Assembly (NCBI RefSeq): GCF_002154695.1
Contig: NZ_MTAV01000146.1
Span: forward strand, 1 to 64,000
DNA length: 64,000 bases
Source of the DNA: Nostoc sp. T09
GTDB taxonomy: Bacteria; Cyanobacteriota; Cyanobacteriia; Cyanobacteriales; Nostocaceae
Direction: 5' to 3'
The position numbers and the translations under genes are program-made. Shown here in pieces: positions 35,576 to 46,173 of this stretch; position 1 is the first letter of the stretch, and each line of letters opens with the position of its first letter. The notes beneath the pieces were generated by a model. That model saw nothing but the letters and a program-made list of their open reading frames with translations. It was not told where the DNA came from and did no database searches.

Positions 35576-37996
35576 TTAGCGATACTTATGCTGCTCCAAT
35601 AGTTGTTGTGCTCTTGGCTTGTAAATTAAATAGAACAAAGACTCTATATAACGCAGCAAATCCTCTCGATTTTCGTGAGAAGTAAAGTTCCAAAAACCGT
35701 AAATTCGCGCTAAAGATAGCAGCTTTGTTGTATGAATTCTCCAAGTATAGGTGCTGTAAACTCGCTCAATGCTTTGCTGAGAAATTGACTGCCAATAATT
35801 AGGATTGTGTTCACACTTAGTGACAAAATCTAAAATTTTAACAGCGGTTTCTTCCAAATTTGTTGGGTTAATGTAAAATCCATTAACCTTGTCTTGAATA
35901 ATTTCTAAAGGACCACCAAATTGTGTGGCGAAAGTTGGTATTCCTGAAATCATTGCTTCCAAAATTGTCAAACCAAATGCTTCAAATAAAGCAGGTTGCA
36001 CAAATATTCCCTGATGGTCGGCAATTACGCGGTAAATTTCACCAGAATCAGTTTTAGATAAGCGCACACCCAACCAGCGAATCTTGCCGTGGAGATTGTA
36101 CTGATCAATAATTTGGTAAAGTTTAACAATTTCGTCCCTTTCTTCGTTGTCGCCTGATTCTTCAACACGCAACTTACCTGCTACCAAAATTAAGTTGCAA
36201 TGTTCTTGTAATTCTTGATTTTTACCAAAGCATTCTGCTAAACCAGTGAGGTTTTTAATCCGATCGAGACGTGCCATCGAGAAAATAGGACGCTTGTCAG
36301 GATCGTCAAGTTTACCAAAAATTTGACTAGGATCATCTAGAGTGAAAAGCATTTCATTAATGCGATGGCGATCACTCTCCACTCGGTCTTCATTCCGCGT
36401 ATAGGGGAAATAGTAATTCTCATTCACCCCTGGTGGAACCACATTAAATTTAGGACTAAATAATTCAATGCCATTCACTACATGATATAAATCCGGCATA
36501 GTAAAGCATTTATATGATTCATACTGGCCTACACTATCCGGTGTTCCCACAATTTCTTGGTAGGTGCTGCTAATAACAAAATTGGCAGCATTCATGGCAA
36601 TTAAATCAGCAGTAAATTGTAAGGAAAAATGATATTTATCCTCTAAATCGTTCCAGTACAAGTTACTGAACAAGTATTTAGATTTTTCTAAGGCATGAGC
36701 AATGTTACACTGGGTGACTTTCATGCGTCTTGCCAGTAGAAATGCTACTAAATTACCATCAGAATAGTTACCAACAATTAAGTCGGGTCGTCCTTGGAAT
36801 TCTGCCCGCAGTTCTTTTTCGGCATCAATGGCGTAAGTTTCTAAATAAGGCCAAAACTCAAACCGCGAAATCCAGTTTTGCGTCATGTTGGGATTGAACT
36901 CCCGCAATGGTACTCGCAATATCCAGGCGTTTTCTGTGCCGTGAACTTTTTCTAAACGTTGGTTACAAAGAGTACCATCATTATTAGGAATTAAGCGGCT
37001 AAGAATAATTCCCTTGGGCTGAACATTTAATCCTTCTAAACCGGCTAATCTGACATCTTCTTGCAGTTGCGTTTCTAGAGACTTGGCCTGATCGAGGACG
37101 TAAACGACCTGACCGCCAGTATCGGGACGTCCTAATACTCCCTCTTGTCCGAACCATCCGTGGGGAGACACCAGGACGATTCTAAAAATCATCGGAATCC
37201 GAGAAATAAAAGCTTCTAGAGCCTGGGGATCGGGAGAATCTATCAATTCATCAAGAATGTTCAAAGTCTCCTGGGTGCGCTGGGCTGTATTTCCCCAACC
37301 CGGTTCAAAACCCATTGTTTGTAGAGTGAAGCGAAATTCTTCATAGGGTTCATTACTGGGGCGATCGCTCACAAAGGCTAGAGCTTTCTTGACTTGCTCG
37401 GAAAGTTGTTGCTGTGATTTGATGCGATCGTTGATTAGCAGCTGCACACCATTATATTGATGTAACCGCAAGAAGTTAAATAAGCTCTCCAGCCACTGTT
37501 TAGCGTCTTGTAATAACTTGCTAGATAAATAACGGTTGAGGAAGTTTACTCCCTTACCTATATTTTTCGGATCGCGAATTGCTGGCGAGTAGTCATAAAA
37601 GGGGCCAAAGTCCAGTTCTAGCAGGTCGCCTTCATTGGGATGAAATCTGTTGACTATGCGATCGCGCATATCCAACAATTCCTGTACAGTCATTTGTTCT
37701 ACTTTTAGGTCTTCTGTTAGCCGATAAACTTCTTGGCTGGCTATCTTGGGCCGAATAATAAAACAGAGGTTTGAATCTTCTTGAATAATCTCTTGAGTAT
37801 AGTAAATTAATTTGCCTAAATGAGAAGAACTGTCTGACTTCCCAGTATTCTTGTACTTGGAGCAATATTCACTATATACATTAATGATATCGTTACGTAA
37901 CAAATATTTTTTTTCTTGCTGGCGTAACTCACTAGTAAAAGAACGCAAATCACTCTTCTCGTCACTATCTAGGAGTATTTGAAACAATTCAGACAT
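35576..37996 (-). CDS. susA: Sucrose synthase
   Basis: 806 residues, the typical length for plant and Nostoc-type sucrose synthases. N-terminal regulatory region (about 1-250), then GT-B glucosyltransferase: VSPHGWFGQEGVLGRPDTGGQVVYVLDQ near residue 275, and the EAFGLTILEAMISGIPTFAT nucleotide-sugar motif (E-x7-E) near 665. It reversibly cleaves sucrose with UDP or ADP to fructose and NDP-glucose; in Anabaena this supplies carbon in nitrogen-fixing filaments. Monocistronic with a long upstream region (37997-39126). Confidence 0.95.
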   Translation of the reverse strand: MSELFQILLDSDEKSDLRSFTSELRQQEKKYLLRNDIINVYSEYCSKYKNTGKSDSSSHLGKLIYYTQEIIQEDSNLCFIIRPKIASQEVYRLTEDLKVEQMTVQELLDMRDRIVNRFHPNEGDLLELDFGPFYDYSPAIRDPKNIGKGVNFLNRYLSSKLLQDAKQWLESLFNFLRLHQYNGVQLLINDRIKSQQQLSEQVKKALAFVSDRPSNEPYEEFRFTLQTMGFEPGWGNTAQRTQETLNILDELIDSPDPQALEAFISRIPMIFRIVLVSPHGWFGQEGVLGRPDTGGQVVYVLDQAKSLETQLQEDVRLAGLEGLNVQPKGIILSRLIPNNDGTLCNQRLEKVHGTENAWILRVPLREFNPNMTQNWISRFEFWPYLETYAIDAEKELRAEFQGRPDLIVGNYSDGNLVAFLLARRMKVTQCNIAHALEKSKYLFSNLYWNDLEDKYHFSLQFTADLIAMNAANFVISSTYQEIVGTPDSVGQYESYKCFTMPDLYHVVNGIELFSPKFNVVPPGVNENYYFPYTRNEDRVESDRHRINEMLFTLDDPSQIFGKLDDPDKRPIFSMARLDRIKNLTGLAECFGKNQELQEHCNLILVAGKLRVEESGDNEERDEIVKLYQIIDQYNLHGKIRWLGVRLSKTDSGEIYRVIADHQGIFVQPALFEAFGLTILEAMISGIPTFATQFGGPLEIIQDKVNGFYINPTNLEETAVKILDFVTKCEHNPNYWQSISQQSIERVYSTYTWRIHTTKLLSLARIYGFWNFTSHENREDLLRYIESLFYLIYKPRAQQLLEQHKYR

Positions 37997-39126
37997 AGCA
38001 ACTCCTCCAAAAGATGAATTTGTATTTTCGACTCTAGGGCCAAATCAGTCAGCTAATGCGCATCTAAATTGGACATTTTTTCCTATTCGCGCAGCGTCTC
38101 CAATAGGAGAAGACCGCCATTAGTCTATTTTTCCTAAACACAAATGACCAATGACGACCCTGATAAGTCAATATACACTTTAAATGCGTCATAGCTTATT
38201 GACTTATTGTTGAATCGGATATCAACAAGATCTGTATTACAGCTTTATTCAAACTGCCTAGCAAATCATGTTCACTTTACTTAAAGTATCTATTACTCAG
38301 TACTTTGAACTCTAACTAAAGGCATAGAATTTTACATACTTTTTCTAGATGCATTTACTCTCAGCCTTTCAGGGACAAGGTTTTGAGATATTTTATTTTC
38401 TTGAAGTAAATTATTTTCAAAGGTAGATGCTTTGTAATTACGATGAGTACTAGCGTCGAAAGTTGCCCCAAAAAATTTCTTGCTTCATAACTAAATCTAA
38501 TTTATAGATGTACTATTAACTAAGTAAAGTTTTCTCAAAAACAAATTGTCAGACTGATTCTCCTATCAGTATGTAGATCAGTCGCTTTGGTAATTTATCT
38601 AGCTAATATTTCGCAATTTTTATTTATTATAATTACAGTATCAGCAACATCATGATTATCTCTTAGCTGGCATTTTGTAGACTCAACTTAATTTTTATTA
38701 TTTGAGGTTTTTAATATTTGATTGTGTAAAAAATAACCTATTTAGAAGCAGATTCAATATCTAACCAGATGTGCTTCTTACATTTTTTATTTAACTGTTG
38801 TCTTAACAATAAGGTAGAACACAAAAGAAAAGAAATGCTTTATTGTTCGGTGTTAACTCAAATTCATCGAGCCGCTTATAAATTGGCAAGACTTGCTTAA
38901 GGTATACGTGAGAATAGAGAAAGTACCCTGATAAATAAAAAATCTTAGCTTATATATATTCAAAATCTACATAAGCTAAATTAATATACTTGTACAGTTG
39001 TTTCTATATGCTCGATTAATTTAGCTGTGGATGACCAATTTTTGCTACATTGGAGGTTATTGGTATTGCCAACAACAGTCTATAGCTCACTGATTAGCCA
39101 GAATATATGAGTCTACTTTTATAGAG
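37997..39126. other. Long AT-rich upstream region of susA
   Basis: 1.13 kb with no recognisable gene. Near 38090-38115 is a copy of a CGCGCAGCGTCTCC...GGAGAAGACC repeat. The length suggests complex regulation of susA, but no operator could be defined by eye. Confidence 0.5.
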
Positions 39127-39200
39127 GGCGAACGATGGGACTCGAACCCACGAATGGTGGTACCACAAACCACTGCCTTAACCACTTGGCTACGCTCGCC
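39127..39200 (-). tRNA. trnH: tRNA-His (GTG anticodon)
   Basis: All four arms form: acceptor GCGAGCG/CGTTCGC, D arm GCCAAGTGGTTAAGGC, anticodon stem GTGGT/ACCAC with loop TTGTGGT (anticodon GTG), T arm GTGGG/CCCAT with TTCGAGT. An extra 5' G (G-1) opposite C73 is encoded, the tRNA-His identity element. The 3' CCA is not encoded. Confidence 0.96.
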
Positions 39201-39315
39201 ATTAACTATCTGAGTATAACACTTCCCTGCTGATTTGATCCAAAAAATTTTGTTATTGGAACGGACTCAGTTAATTAGCAGTCTAATGACTAAAACAAAT
39301 CATAGCTGATAAAAC

Positions 39316-39696
39316 ATGAAAGCCTCAACGATTATTGCATATTTAGGAGCCGCAGGACTAGTTGTATTGGGAATAATAATGACGAAATCAAATCCCACTG
39401 AGGTTGAATATCAAGACTATGCTGTGCAACGGTTGACACAATATTTAAAAACCGATGTTTGTCAAAAAACACAAGGTATTATAGAAAATTTAATACACTT
39501 TAATTGTGAAAAAGCAGTAGATTCAGTTAACCCGCAAATGCGGGGAATTATCGCAGGAACTACAAAACGTCAAGATTATATGATTTTTAGTATTTACAGT
39601 ACAGATTTAAAACTAAATTCTTTTATACCGTCTTACAAATTTGAGACTGTGGGCGCATTTAATAACTTTTATACGTACTCTGCTGAACAGCAATAG
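39316..39696 (+). CDS. DUF4359 family membrane-anchored protein
   Basis: 126 residues with one N-terminal hydrophobic segment (7-24, IIAYLGAAGLVVLGIIMT) and a soluble remainder including YAVQRLTQYLKTDVCQK and DYMIFSIYSTDLKL, features of the cyanobacterial DUF4359 family; two cysteines (about residues 51 and 66) could form a disulfide if exported. Function unknown. 76 bp upstream of the kinase gene on the same strand. Confidence 0.75.
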   Translation: MKASTIIAYLGAAGLVVLGIIMTKSNPTEVEYQDYAVQRLTQYLKTDVCQKTQGIIENLIHFNCEKAVDSVNPQMRGIIAGTTKRQDYMIFSIYSTDLKLNSFIPSYKFETVGAFNNFYTYSAEQQ

Positions 39697-39771
39697 AGCC
39701 AAGCACAGGGGGAGAATTTGGAATTAGTTGGGAATACTTCTATGTAGACCCAAGGAAAGCTCTACCTTGTA

Positions 39772-41154
39772 ATGAAACTCTGTCCTAACATTCGCTGTCT
39801 GTATCCGCACAATTCTGACACAGCAAGATTTTGTACCAGATGTGGTAGGCAACTATTTCTCAAAGACCGCTATCATTTGCTTCATCTGATTGGACGTGGT
39901 GGCTTTGGCATAACTTTTTTAGCTGTGGATGAACACCTTCCCTCCAAACCCAAGTGCGTCATTAAACAATTCTGCTTTCCAGAACAAAATGGGGAAAGCT
40001 TTGAGAAGGCGGTGGAATTATTTCGCCAGGAAGCCGTCCGCCTGAGTGAGTTGCAGCATCCCCAAATACCTCAACTGCTGGAGTACTTTGAACAAGAAAA
40101 TCAACTGTATTTGGTAGAAGAATGGATTGCAGGACAGACGCTAGCACAGGAGTTGCAACAGCAAGGAGTTTTTAGCGAAGCGCAAATTTGGGAACTTCTA
40201 AAAGAATTGTTACCACTGCTGCAATTTATTCATGTCCGACAAGTGATCCATCGGGACATTAAGCCAGCAAATATCATGCGTAGATCATCAGGGAATGATC
40301 TAGTTTTAATTGACTTTGGAGTTGCCAAACAGATCACCGCTACAGCTTTGCTACATACAGGTACAACAGTCGGAAGTCCAGGATATATGGCTCCTGAACA
40401 AATGCGGGGTAAAGCGCTACCAGCTAGTGACCTTTACAGTTTAGGGATAAGTTGTATTTATTTATTAACAGGAATTTCTCCTTTTGATTTGTTTGATGTG
40501 AGTAGCGATCGCTGGGTGTGGCGCGATTACATCTTAGGTAAAGATGCAGTAAACCCTCGCCTCGCTGATATTCTCGACAAACTACTGCAAAATGCTCTCT
40601 CCCAACGCTACAAATCTGCTGCTGAAGCTCTGCAAGCGCTGAATTGCGCGATTAAACTTGATTGTTCTCAACCTGTACAGAAAAAGCCAGTTCATACTTT
40701 GAAATCTGAAGCAGGAGTTGACTACCATCACTTGCGGGATTTACTTGCTTTAAGACAATGGCAATCAGCAGATGAAAAAACCTGGGCACTGATGTGTCAA
40801 GCAATCAGAAAGCCTGTAGGCAGCTATTTTTTTAGTAGTGATATTGAAAATTTGCCTTGTGAGGATTTACAAATAGTTGACGAATTATGGAGTAAATACA
40901 GCAAAGGGCGTTTTGGATTCAGCGTGCAAAGGCGAATTTATGAAAGCGTTGATGGTGACTACGGCAAGTTTTGCGCCGCCATAGGCTGGAATCTACCCCA
41001 CTCCACTTCTCCTCTTCAGAAATTATTTTTTCGGTTGTCAGCGCCTCCAGGACATTTACCCTCCCATAATTGGGCTGGTGGTACTCAATTGTGGCGACAC
41101 GTCAGTGCTTTAGTAGCAAAACTGAGAAACTGTAATACTAATTTTGAATTTTAG
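39772..41154 (+). CDS. Zinc-ribbon Ser/Thr kinase with C-terminal GUN4 domain
   Basis: 460 residues in three parts. Residues 4-25: CxxxxC..CxxC zinc-ribbon. Residues about 33-300: active-looking Hanks kinase with LIGRGGFGITF (Gly loop), VIKQF (ATP Lys), HRDIKPANIM (catalytic loop), LIDFGVAK and GSPGYMAPEQ. Residues about 318-455: GUN4 domain (LRDLLALRQWQSADEKTWALM ... GRFGFSVQRRIYESVDGDYGKFCAAIGW). GUN4 binds porphyrins and stimulates Mg-chelatase, so this may be a tetrapyrrole-responsive kinase. Siroheme-pathway genes follow 183 bp downstream. No transmembrane helix. Confidence 0.88.
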   Translation: MKLCPNIRCLYPHNSDTARFCTRCGRQLFLKDRYHLLHLIGRGGFGITFLAVDEHLPSKPKCVIKQFCFPEQNGESFEKAVELFRQEAVRLSELQHPQIPQLLEYFEQENQLYLVEEWIAGQTLAQELQQQGVFSEAQIWELLKELLPLLQFIHVRQVIHRDIKPANIMRRSSGNDLVLIDFGVAKQITATALLHTGTTVGSPGYMAPEQMRGKALPASDLYSLGISCIYLLTGISPFDLFDVSSDRWVWRDYILGKDAVNPRLADILDKLLQNALSQRYKSAAEALQALNCAIKLDCSQPVQKKPVHTLKSEAGVDYHHLRDLLALRQWQSADEKTWALMCQAIRKPVGSYFFSSDIENLPCEDLQIVDELWSKYSKGRFGFSVQRRIYESVDGDYGKFCAAIGWNLPHSTSPLQKLFFRLSAPPGHLPSHNWAGGTQLWRHVSALVAKLRNCNTNFEF

Positions 41155-41337
41155 ATTTTGGATTAGCAATCCTGACTAATAAGCAGTTCTAATGTAGGCT
41201 GGGCGTGGGCCACCATATCTGGGTTTTCGTTGGCATTGCCTAATATTAAGTGCGTGTAAATTCAATGCACGGAGTTTATCATTCATTAATATTTAGTAAC
41301 ATATTACAAATAAGTAGTAAAAGTTTAACCCTTGCCC

Positions 41338-42063
41338 ATGTCTTCTGCATATCTGCTGGTATCTCACGGAAGTCGCGATCCGCGCCCAGAAATTGCTATG
41401 CAGCAACTGGCGAGGTTGATACGTGACAAATTACAAAACACTCACAAGCCAGAATATCTATTTGATCTAGCTTACTTAGAACTAAGGCCAGAACCTTTAC
41501 ACGCGCAGATCAAACAATTTGCCGAAAGCGCTTTTGCTGCTAACTGCGATCGCCTCAAAGTTATACCCTTATTTCTATTGCCGGGAGTGCATGTAATGAA
41601 AGACATTCCCGATGAAATAGCTCTGGCTCAAGAGGCTCTTGGTCAAGATATGATCGTTGACCTACAACCATATATAGGTACTCACCCTAGTTTAGAAAGC
41701 TTAGTTATCAAGCAAATATCAAGCAAAAATACAGCAGCGTGGATTTTATTAGCGCATGGTAGCCGTCGCCCTGGTTCTCAACAGCCAGTGGAAGTAATGG
41801 CTAAAAATCTGGGTGCAGTGACAGCTTATTGGTCTATGACTCCTAATTTAGAATCACGAGTCAAAGAGTTAATTGCTATTGGCAAGAGGGAGATTGCAAT
41901 TTTGCCATACTTTCTATTCGCTGGTGGCATAACTGATGCGATCGCTCAGTCAATAGAGACGCTAAAATTACAATTTCCTCTCGTAAATTTCCATTTGGCA
42001 CAGCCCTTGGGAGCAAATACAGAAGAATTAGCCGAGCTAATTTGGGATTTAATAGATACATAA
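41338..42063 (+). CDS. cbiX: Sirohydrochlorin chelatase, two-domain CbiX
   Basis: 241 residues from ATG 41338. Two CbiX-type half domains: YLLVSHGSRDPRPEIAM at the N-terminus and WILLAHGSRRPGSQQPV near residue 136, each with the metal-inserting His. It inserts Fe2+ or Co2+ into sirohydrochlorin in siroheme or cobalamin synthesis (SirB/CbiX). It overlaps the upstream region of the cobA start by no more than a leader: the gap to the chosen start is 29 nt, so the two are surely one operon. Confidence 0.9.
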   Translation: MSSAYLLVSHGSRDPRPEIAMQQLARLIRDKLQNTHKPEYLFDLAYLELRPEPLHAQIKQFAESAFAANCDRLKVIPLFLLPGVHVMKDIPDEIALAQEALGQDMIVDLQPYIGTHPSLESLVIKQISSKNTAAWILLAHGSRRPGSQQPVEVMAKNLGAVTAYWSMTPNLESRVKELIAIGKREIAILPYFLFAGGITDAIAQSIETLKLQFPLVNFHLAQPLGANTEELAELIWDLIDT

Positions 42064-42092
42064 ACCGCACAGACACACAGGAGAAAAAGTTT

Positions 42093-42839
42093 TTGGGAAA
42101 GGTTTATTTGGTAGGTGCGGGCCCGGGAGATCCAGGACTGATAACGCTCAAAGGTAAGAGTCTCCTGGAATGTGCTGATGTGGTTATCTATGATGCTTTG
42201 GTGAGTCCAGCAATTCTGGAGATGATCAATCCCCAAGCAGAGCAAATCAACGCGGGTAAGCGGATGGGGCGACATTCTCTGTTGCAAGAAGACACAACCC
42301 AACTACTAATTGATAAAGCGCGGGATCATGCAATAGTCGTGCGGCTCAAGGGTGGCGACCCGTTTATTTTTGGTCGTGGTGGCGAAGAAATGGAAGAATT
42401 GGTAACAGCGGGAATCCCGGTAGAAGTTGTGCCTGGTATCACCTCAGGGATTGCTGCACCAGCCTATGCGGGTATTCCTTTAACTCATCGGTTGTATAGC
42501 TCTTCAGTTACCTTTGTTACTGGTCACGAGTCGGCGGGTAAGTATCGACCTACTGTAAATTGGGGTGCGATCGCTCACGGTTCGGAAACTATAGTTATTT
42601 ATATGGGAATTCACAATCTGCCTTATATTGTCGAGCAATTGCGGGCAGCAGGCTTGAGTTTAGAAACGCCAATTGCCTTAGTACGTTGGGGTACGCGACC
42701 AGACCAAGAAGAATTGATTGGCAAAGTTGGCACAATTGTCGAGCAAGTGGAAAAGACTGGATTTGGCGCACCAGCGATCGCAGTAATTGGATCTGTAGTT
42801 AATATGCACAGTCTTTTATCTGGTTGCCGTCCCCGGTAA
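42093..42839 (+). CDS. cobA: Uroporphyrinogen-III C-methyltransferase
   Basis: 248 residues from TTG 42093; AGGAG lies 9 nt upstream and the protein then begins [20 protein letters not shown] exactly as the family does, whereas the open frame to 42042 overlaps cbiX and has no site. SAM-binding motifs: [27 protein letters not shown] and [20 protein letters not shown]. It methylates uroporphyrinogen III at C2 and C7 to give precorrin-2. No CysG-type dehydrogenase domain. Works with the CbiX chelatase encoded just before it. Confidence 0.93.
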   Translation: MGKVYLVGAGPGDPGLITLKGKSLLECADVVIYDALVSPAILEMINPQAEQINAGKRMGRHSLLQEDTTQLLIDKARDHAIVVRLKGGDPFIFGRGGEEMEELVTAGIPVEVVPGITSGIAAPAYAGIPLTHRLYSSSVTFVTGHESAGKYRPTVNWGAIAHGSETIVIYMGIHNLPYIVEQLRAAGLSLETPIALVRWGTRPDQEELIGKVGTIVEQVEKTGFGAPAIAVIGSVVNMHSLLSGCRPR

Positions 42840-43019
42840 TGAACGGGATTGGGCCTTGAGCAGATGTAGACGCGTAGCGGCTTCCCGTAGGGTGGGAGCA
42901 GAGAAAAAATGACAAATAATTACTGACTCTTACCTTTTGATAAATGACAAAAATGACAAATAATCAATTATAAATGACAAGTGACAAATAACAAATGACT
43001 ATTGTTAATTTGTAACTAT

Positions 43020-43415
43020 TCATGATAGAATACAATTCCACTCAGTAGCTGATTGAATTGCACTCAGTAAATCTTCAGGAGTATAAGGCTTAGTTAAATA
43101 GACATCGGCACTTTGTTTCCTCGCCCATAAACGATCAACTGCCTGATTTTTATTACTACAGACCACAATTGGAACTTTTTGACTAGTTAAATTGATTTTC
43201 AGGAAGCGGCACAACTCAAACCCACTCATTCCTGGGATCACCACGTTGGTAACAATCGCATCCGGTCTTTCTTCCAATGCTATTTCTAAAGCCTCTTTAG
43301 CACTAGAAGCTTTAACAATTTTGTAACCCCAATCTCCGAGATAATGACTGATAATTCTCCATTCTCGCAGAGAGTCTTCGACAATCAAAATTTTCCCAGC
43401 CCAAGTAATACTCAA
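43020..43415 (-). CDS. CheY-like receiver lacking the phospho-acceptor Asp
   Basis: 131 residues, a single receiver domain: ILIVEDSLREW with acidic pair, and LTKPYTPEDLLSAI with conserved Lys. At the phosphorylation site the sequence is AIVTNVVIPGMSG, where Asn replaces the Asp normally found before xxxP. So it is probably a pseudo-receiver that signals without phosphorylation. It lies 71 bp downstream of the PatA-type regulator on the same strand, the usual PilG/PilH-like pairing, but no CheW, chemoreceptor or CheA gene follows. Confidence 0.87.
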   Translation of the reverse strand: MSITWAGKILIVEDSLREWRIISHYLGDWGYKIVKASSAKEALEIALEERPDAIVTNVVIPGMSGFELCRFLKINLTSQKVPIVVCSNKNQAVDRLWARKQSADVYLTKPYTPEDLLSAIQSATEWNCILS

Positions 43416-43486
43416 CCCTCAACCTCCTACAGAAATATGTTGGCTTGGTATCGTTATACTGCTGATTGCGAAATTACACCACGTGT

Positions 43487-44605
43487 TTACACCATGTGTT
43501 GAAAGATAGTTTTAAGTAAATCTCCTTGCGTAAAAGGCTTAGTCAAATAACCTGATGCTTTCACCATTTTGGCTTTTGCTCTATCTATCAACCCAGTTTT
43601 TCCCGTCACCATAATCACAGGTGTATTTTTGAACTGTGAGTGTTTACGCAGTAGAGAACATAACTCATACCCATCTAGATTTGGCATGGTAATGTCTAAT
43701 AAAATTAAGTCGGGTTTGGTACGGAGAATTTCCATTAAAGCTTTTAATGAATCTGTGACTCCAACAACAGAAAACATTTGCTCATCCAAAAAGTTTTTGA
43801 TAGCATTCAATACACTTGGGCTATCATCAATGCAAAAGATAGTGTAGATTTTTTTGTCATTAGCGGGAGGAGAAACTTGCTGAAAGCTATGATCTCGATT
43901 GTTAGAAGAATTGGGCAAATAATTAGAGTTTTCTGCTACTTGAGCGCTACCAGTTCTCAATGCTGATGGGGCTTTTACTGGAGGTTGTGATGGCTTTTGA
44001 CGTGCAAATGACCCCTGTCTTTGAGAAATGGGTGAGTGGATATTTCCTTGTGCCGATGATGTTTCGCGCCCAGCAAATTCTCCCCTATATTTTTGGCACT
44101 GTTCAACCAGTAGGCGCAGATTTAGATAACAGAACTTTGGCAAATCATCTAAAAAGCTTTCAGGAACAAACTCATAACTTCCTTCTTCCACGCTCAAAAA
44201 TGATTCTAAAACTTCTAGCGCCAATTGTTCTATTAAAATCCCTGCTTGTGTAGGACTGATATATTTCTGATTGACTAACCAACAAATAGCTAAATAATCT
44301 GGATTTGGTATTGCTTGATTCTCAATCCCTGTTTCAAATATTGCTCGTAGCTGCTCATCAATTCCTGTAGGAATAGTAGAAATCTGCTTACTCAAGCGCT
44401 GCAAGTTTCTATAAAGCGGCTCAAACATTTTCTCCGAGTAGCAAGCATATATCAGTTTGCCTTCATCTATATATATTGACCAAGAACCTGAGGTACTAAA
44501 TACTTGTAAGCACCCGGTAACAGACTTATTAGTGATTTTTTTTAAAAGAGATAGGGGCTGTAGTTTCTGAAAAAACCTGTATCTACTAATAGGAAGTGTT
44601 TTCAT
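43487..44605 (-). CDS. PatA-type response regulator (PATAN + receiver)
   Basis: 372 residues. N-terminal PATAN/DUF4388 domain (about 1-175: LLKKITNKSVTGCLQVFSTSGSWSIYIDEGKLIYACYSE in parts), a Ser/Gln/Asn-rich linker (180-245), and a C-terminal receiver with IFCIDDSPSVL, phospho-acceptor Asp in LILLDITMPNLDGYE and GYLTKPFTQ. This matches PatA-like and PixG/TaxP1-like regulators of phototaxis, hormogonium motility or heterocyst pattern. The linker sequence contains no other domain. First gene of a two-gene minus-strand unit. Confidence 0.88.
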   Translation of the reverse strand: MKTLPISRYRFFQKLQPLSLLKKITNKSVTGCLQVFSTSGSWSIYIDEGKLIYACYSEKMFEPLYRNLQRLSKQISTIPTGIDEQLRAIFETGIENQAIPNPDYLAICWLVNQKYISPTQAGILIEQLALEVLESFLSVEEGSYEFVPESFLDDLPKFCYLNLRLLVEQCQKYRGEFAGRETSSAQGNIHSPISQRQGSFARQKPSQPPVKAPSALRTGSAQVAENSNYLPNSSNNRDHSFQQVSPPANDKKIYTIFCIDDSPSVLNAIKNFLDEQMFSVVGVTDSLKALMEILRTKPDLILLDITMPNLDGYELCSLLRKHSQFKNTPVIMVTGKTGLIDRAKAKMVKASGYLTKPFTQGDLLKTIFQHMV

Positions 44606-45902
44606 TGGGACGGCTCTAATATAAAAGCAATATTTGCAGTTGAATGTTATGGAAACCCTTTCCCAGCATCACAGGGATTAAGTCAGAAGTGCTTTTAGAT
44701 AAAAATAGCGCTTCACATCTATGTGAGTACAGGCAAATTGCCCACTCTCCAACTCCCCACTCCCTGTCACACTATAGTGCATCGAACTGCACTCGTGCTG
44801 AAGTAGAACAGCCATGCTATTGCCAAATAGCAAAATGGCTATACTTTCTGCTAGGAAACAGTATTCCAAAAATCAGCTTTACTTTCTGTATCTTTCGCTA
44901 ATCTAGCTCATATCACAGTAACGCAAGTGTTTACTAGTAGCCACCGCCTTCAGCTTTTATGAGATGACAGTGATACTGGTAAAGGGTTTTTACGCTATGA
45001 GATTGTAGCTAATTTCGCCTTGGGTATGACTCCATTTAAATTCACCGTATTTATTGTAACTAAGTAAACGAACAGTTTATTATTTTATCCAAATTGGAGA
45101 TTGTGGAGATTATCTCTGTATGCTTGGATAAAATTATTACTTGTACAATAATAGCGAATTACCATCAACGGTGAGTTAGTTAATATTTTGAGCGATGATT
45201 GTGCGTAATTCGATGTAATTGCTACCAACTTGGCAGAAGGCAAGCTTTTCACAAGCATTGAGGACAAATTTTACTGTTATGGGAGGAAATTACTTACTCT
45301 GCACATATTAAGTGCTAAATTCTCGAATTTATAGAGGAATTTAGAGAATTACATAGCAAATCTCAGCCAGTTAGAAAACTTTATTTAGGCTGATTCTCTA
45401 TGTATCACCGATTTACCGATGTCTGATCCCAAACCATCACACAGAAGTGTATGTTATTAGCTGCTGCGGGGAATGCTTTTGGGTTTTGTTGATCCATAGG
45501 CTGATTTTACAGATAAAAAGAGATTGTCATAGTTAAGTAGCTGAAAAATAGTAATTTTCAGCTAAATGGTAGATATTAAGTGCGTTCCTTAATAAAACCT
45601 AGGTTACTTCAAAATTTAGGAACAGTGAAAGAAAATATGTGAAATTTATGATAAGTAAATCTAGGAAATATAAAAAAAAATTTATTTATTTGCTACTCCG
45701 GGCTAAGCAAAAATGTACAGGAAATTATCATTTTTTAGTTATTAAATCATATTTATGCAGTAGTAAAACACTTAGACAGTTTAAAAAAATATCTAAGAAG
45801 TTAAATAGAATTTAGCCCTTGTAATTATAAAGAAACTGTTGGTAAATAGCTAAGGGGTTAGACCCCCAATTAATTCTCCAACATTCTTCATAAACTCTTT
45901 GA
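44606..45902. other. Intergenic, no intact gene
   Basis: About 1.3 kb of AT-rich sequence; open frames at 44644-44901 and 44678-44869 overlap each other on opposite strands and have no family resemblance. No repeats of note. Confidence 0.45.
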
Positions 45903-46146
45903 ACTTTAGAGCGATATGAAAAAGCGATCGCATCTTTCAATGAAGCCCTGTACCTAACAGATTATCAATATTGGCGAGCGGAAAATAGAGGTATGGCAGT
46001 CCTCAAATCTCAAGATGATCGGGCTGCTGTCAAAACCTGCAATGAAGCCATCAATGCACTTCAACGATCAAGGTTGTGGCGAATTACATAGTCGCAAAGG
46101 CAAAAGTTTGTATAACTACGGTAAGCAGCAAAATCCTAATTCTTAG
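45903..46146 (+). pseudogene. Decayed TPR-protein fragment
   Basis: A frame from 45903 to the stop at 46091 reads RYEKAIASFNEALYLTDYQ, YWRAENRGMAVLK and AAVKTCNEAINAL, i.e. one and a half tetratricopeptide repeats. The next repeat (GELHSRKGKSLYNYGKQQ, to 46146) is in a different frame after an indel. No start codon. A remnant of a TPR gene. Confidence 0.6.
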
Positions 46147-46173
46147 CTTGGCGCTTTAGTTCGTTAAAATTAA

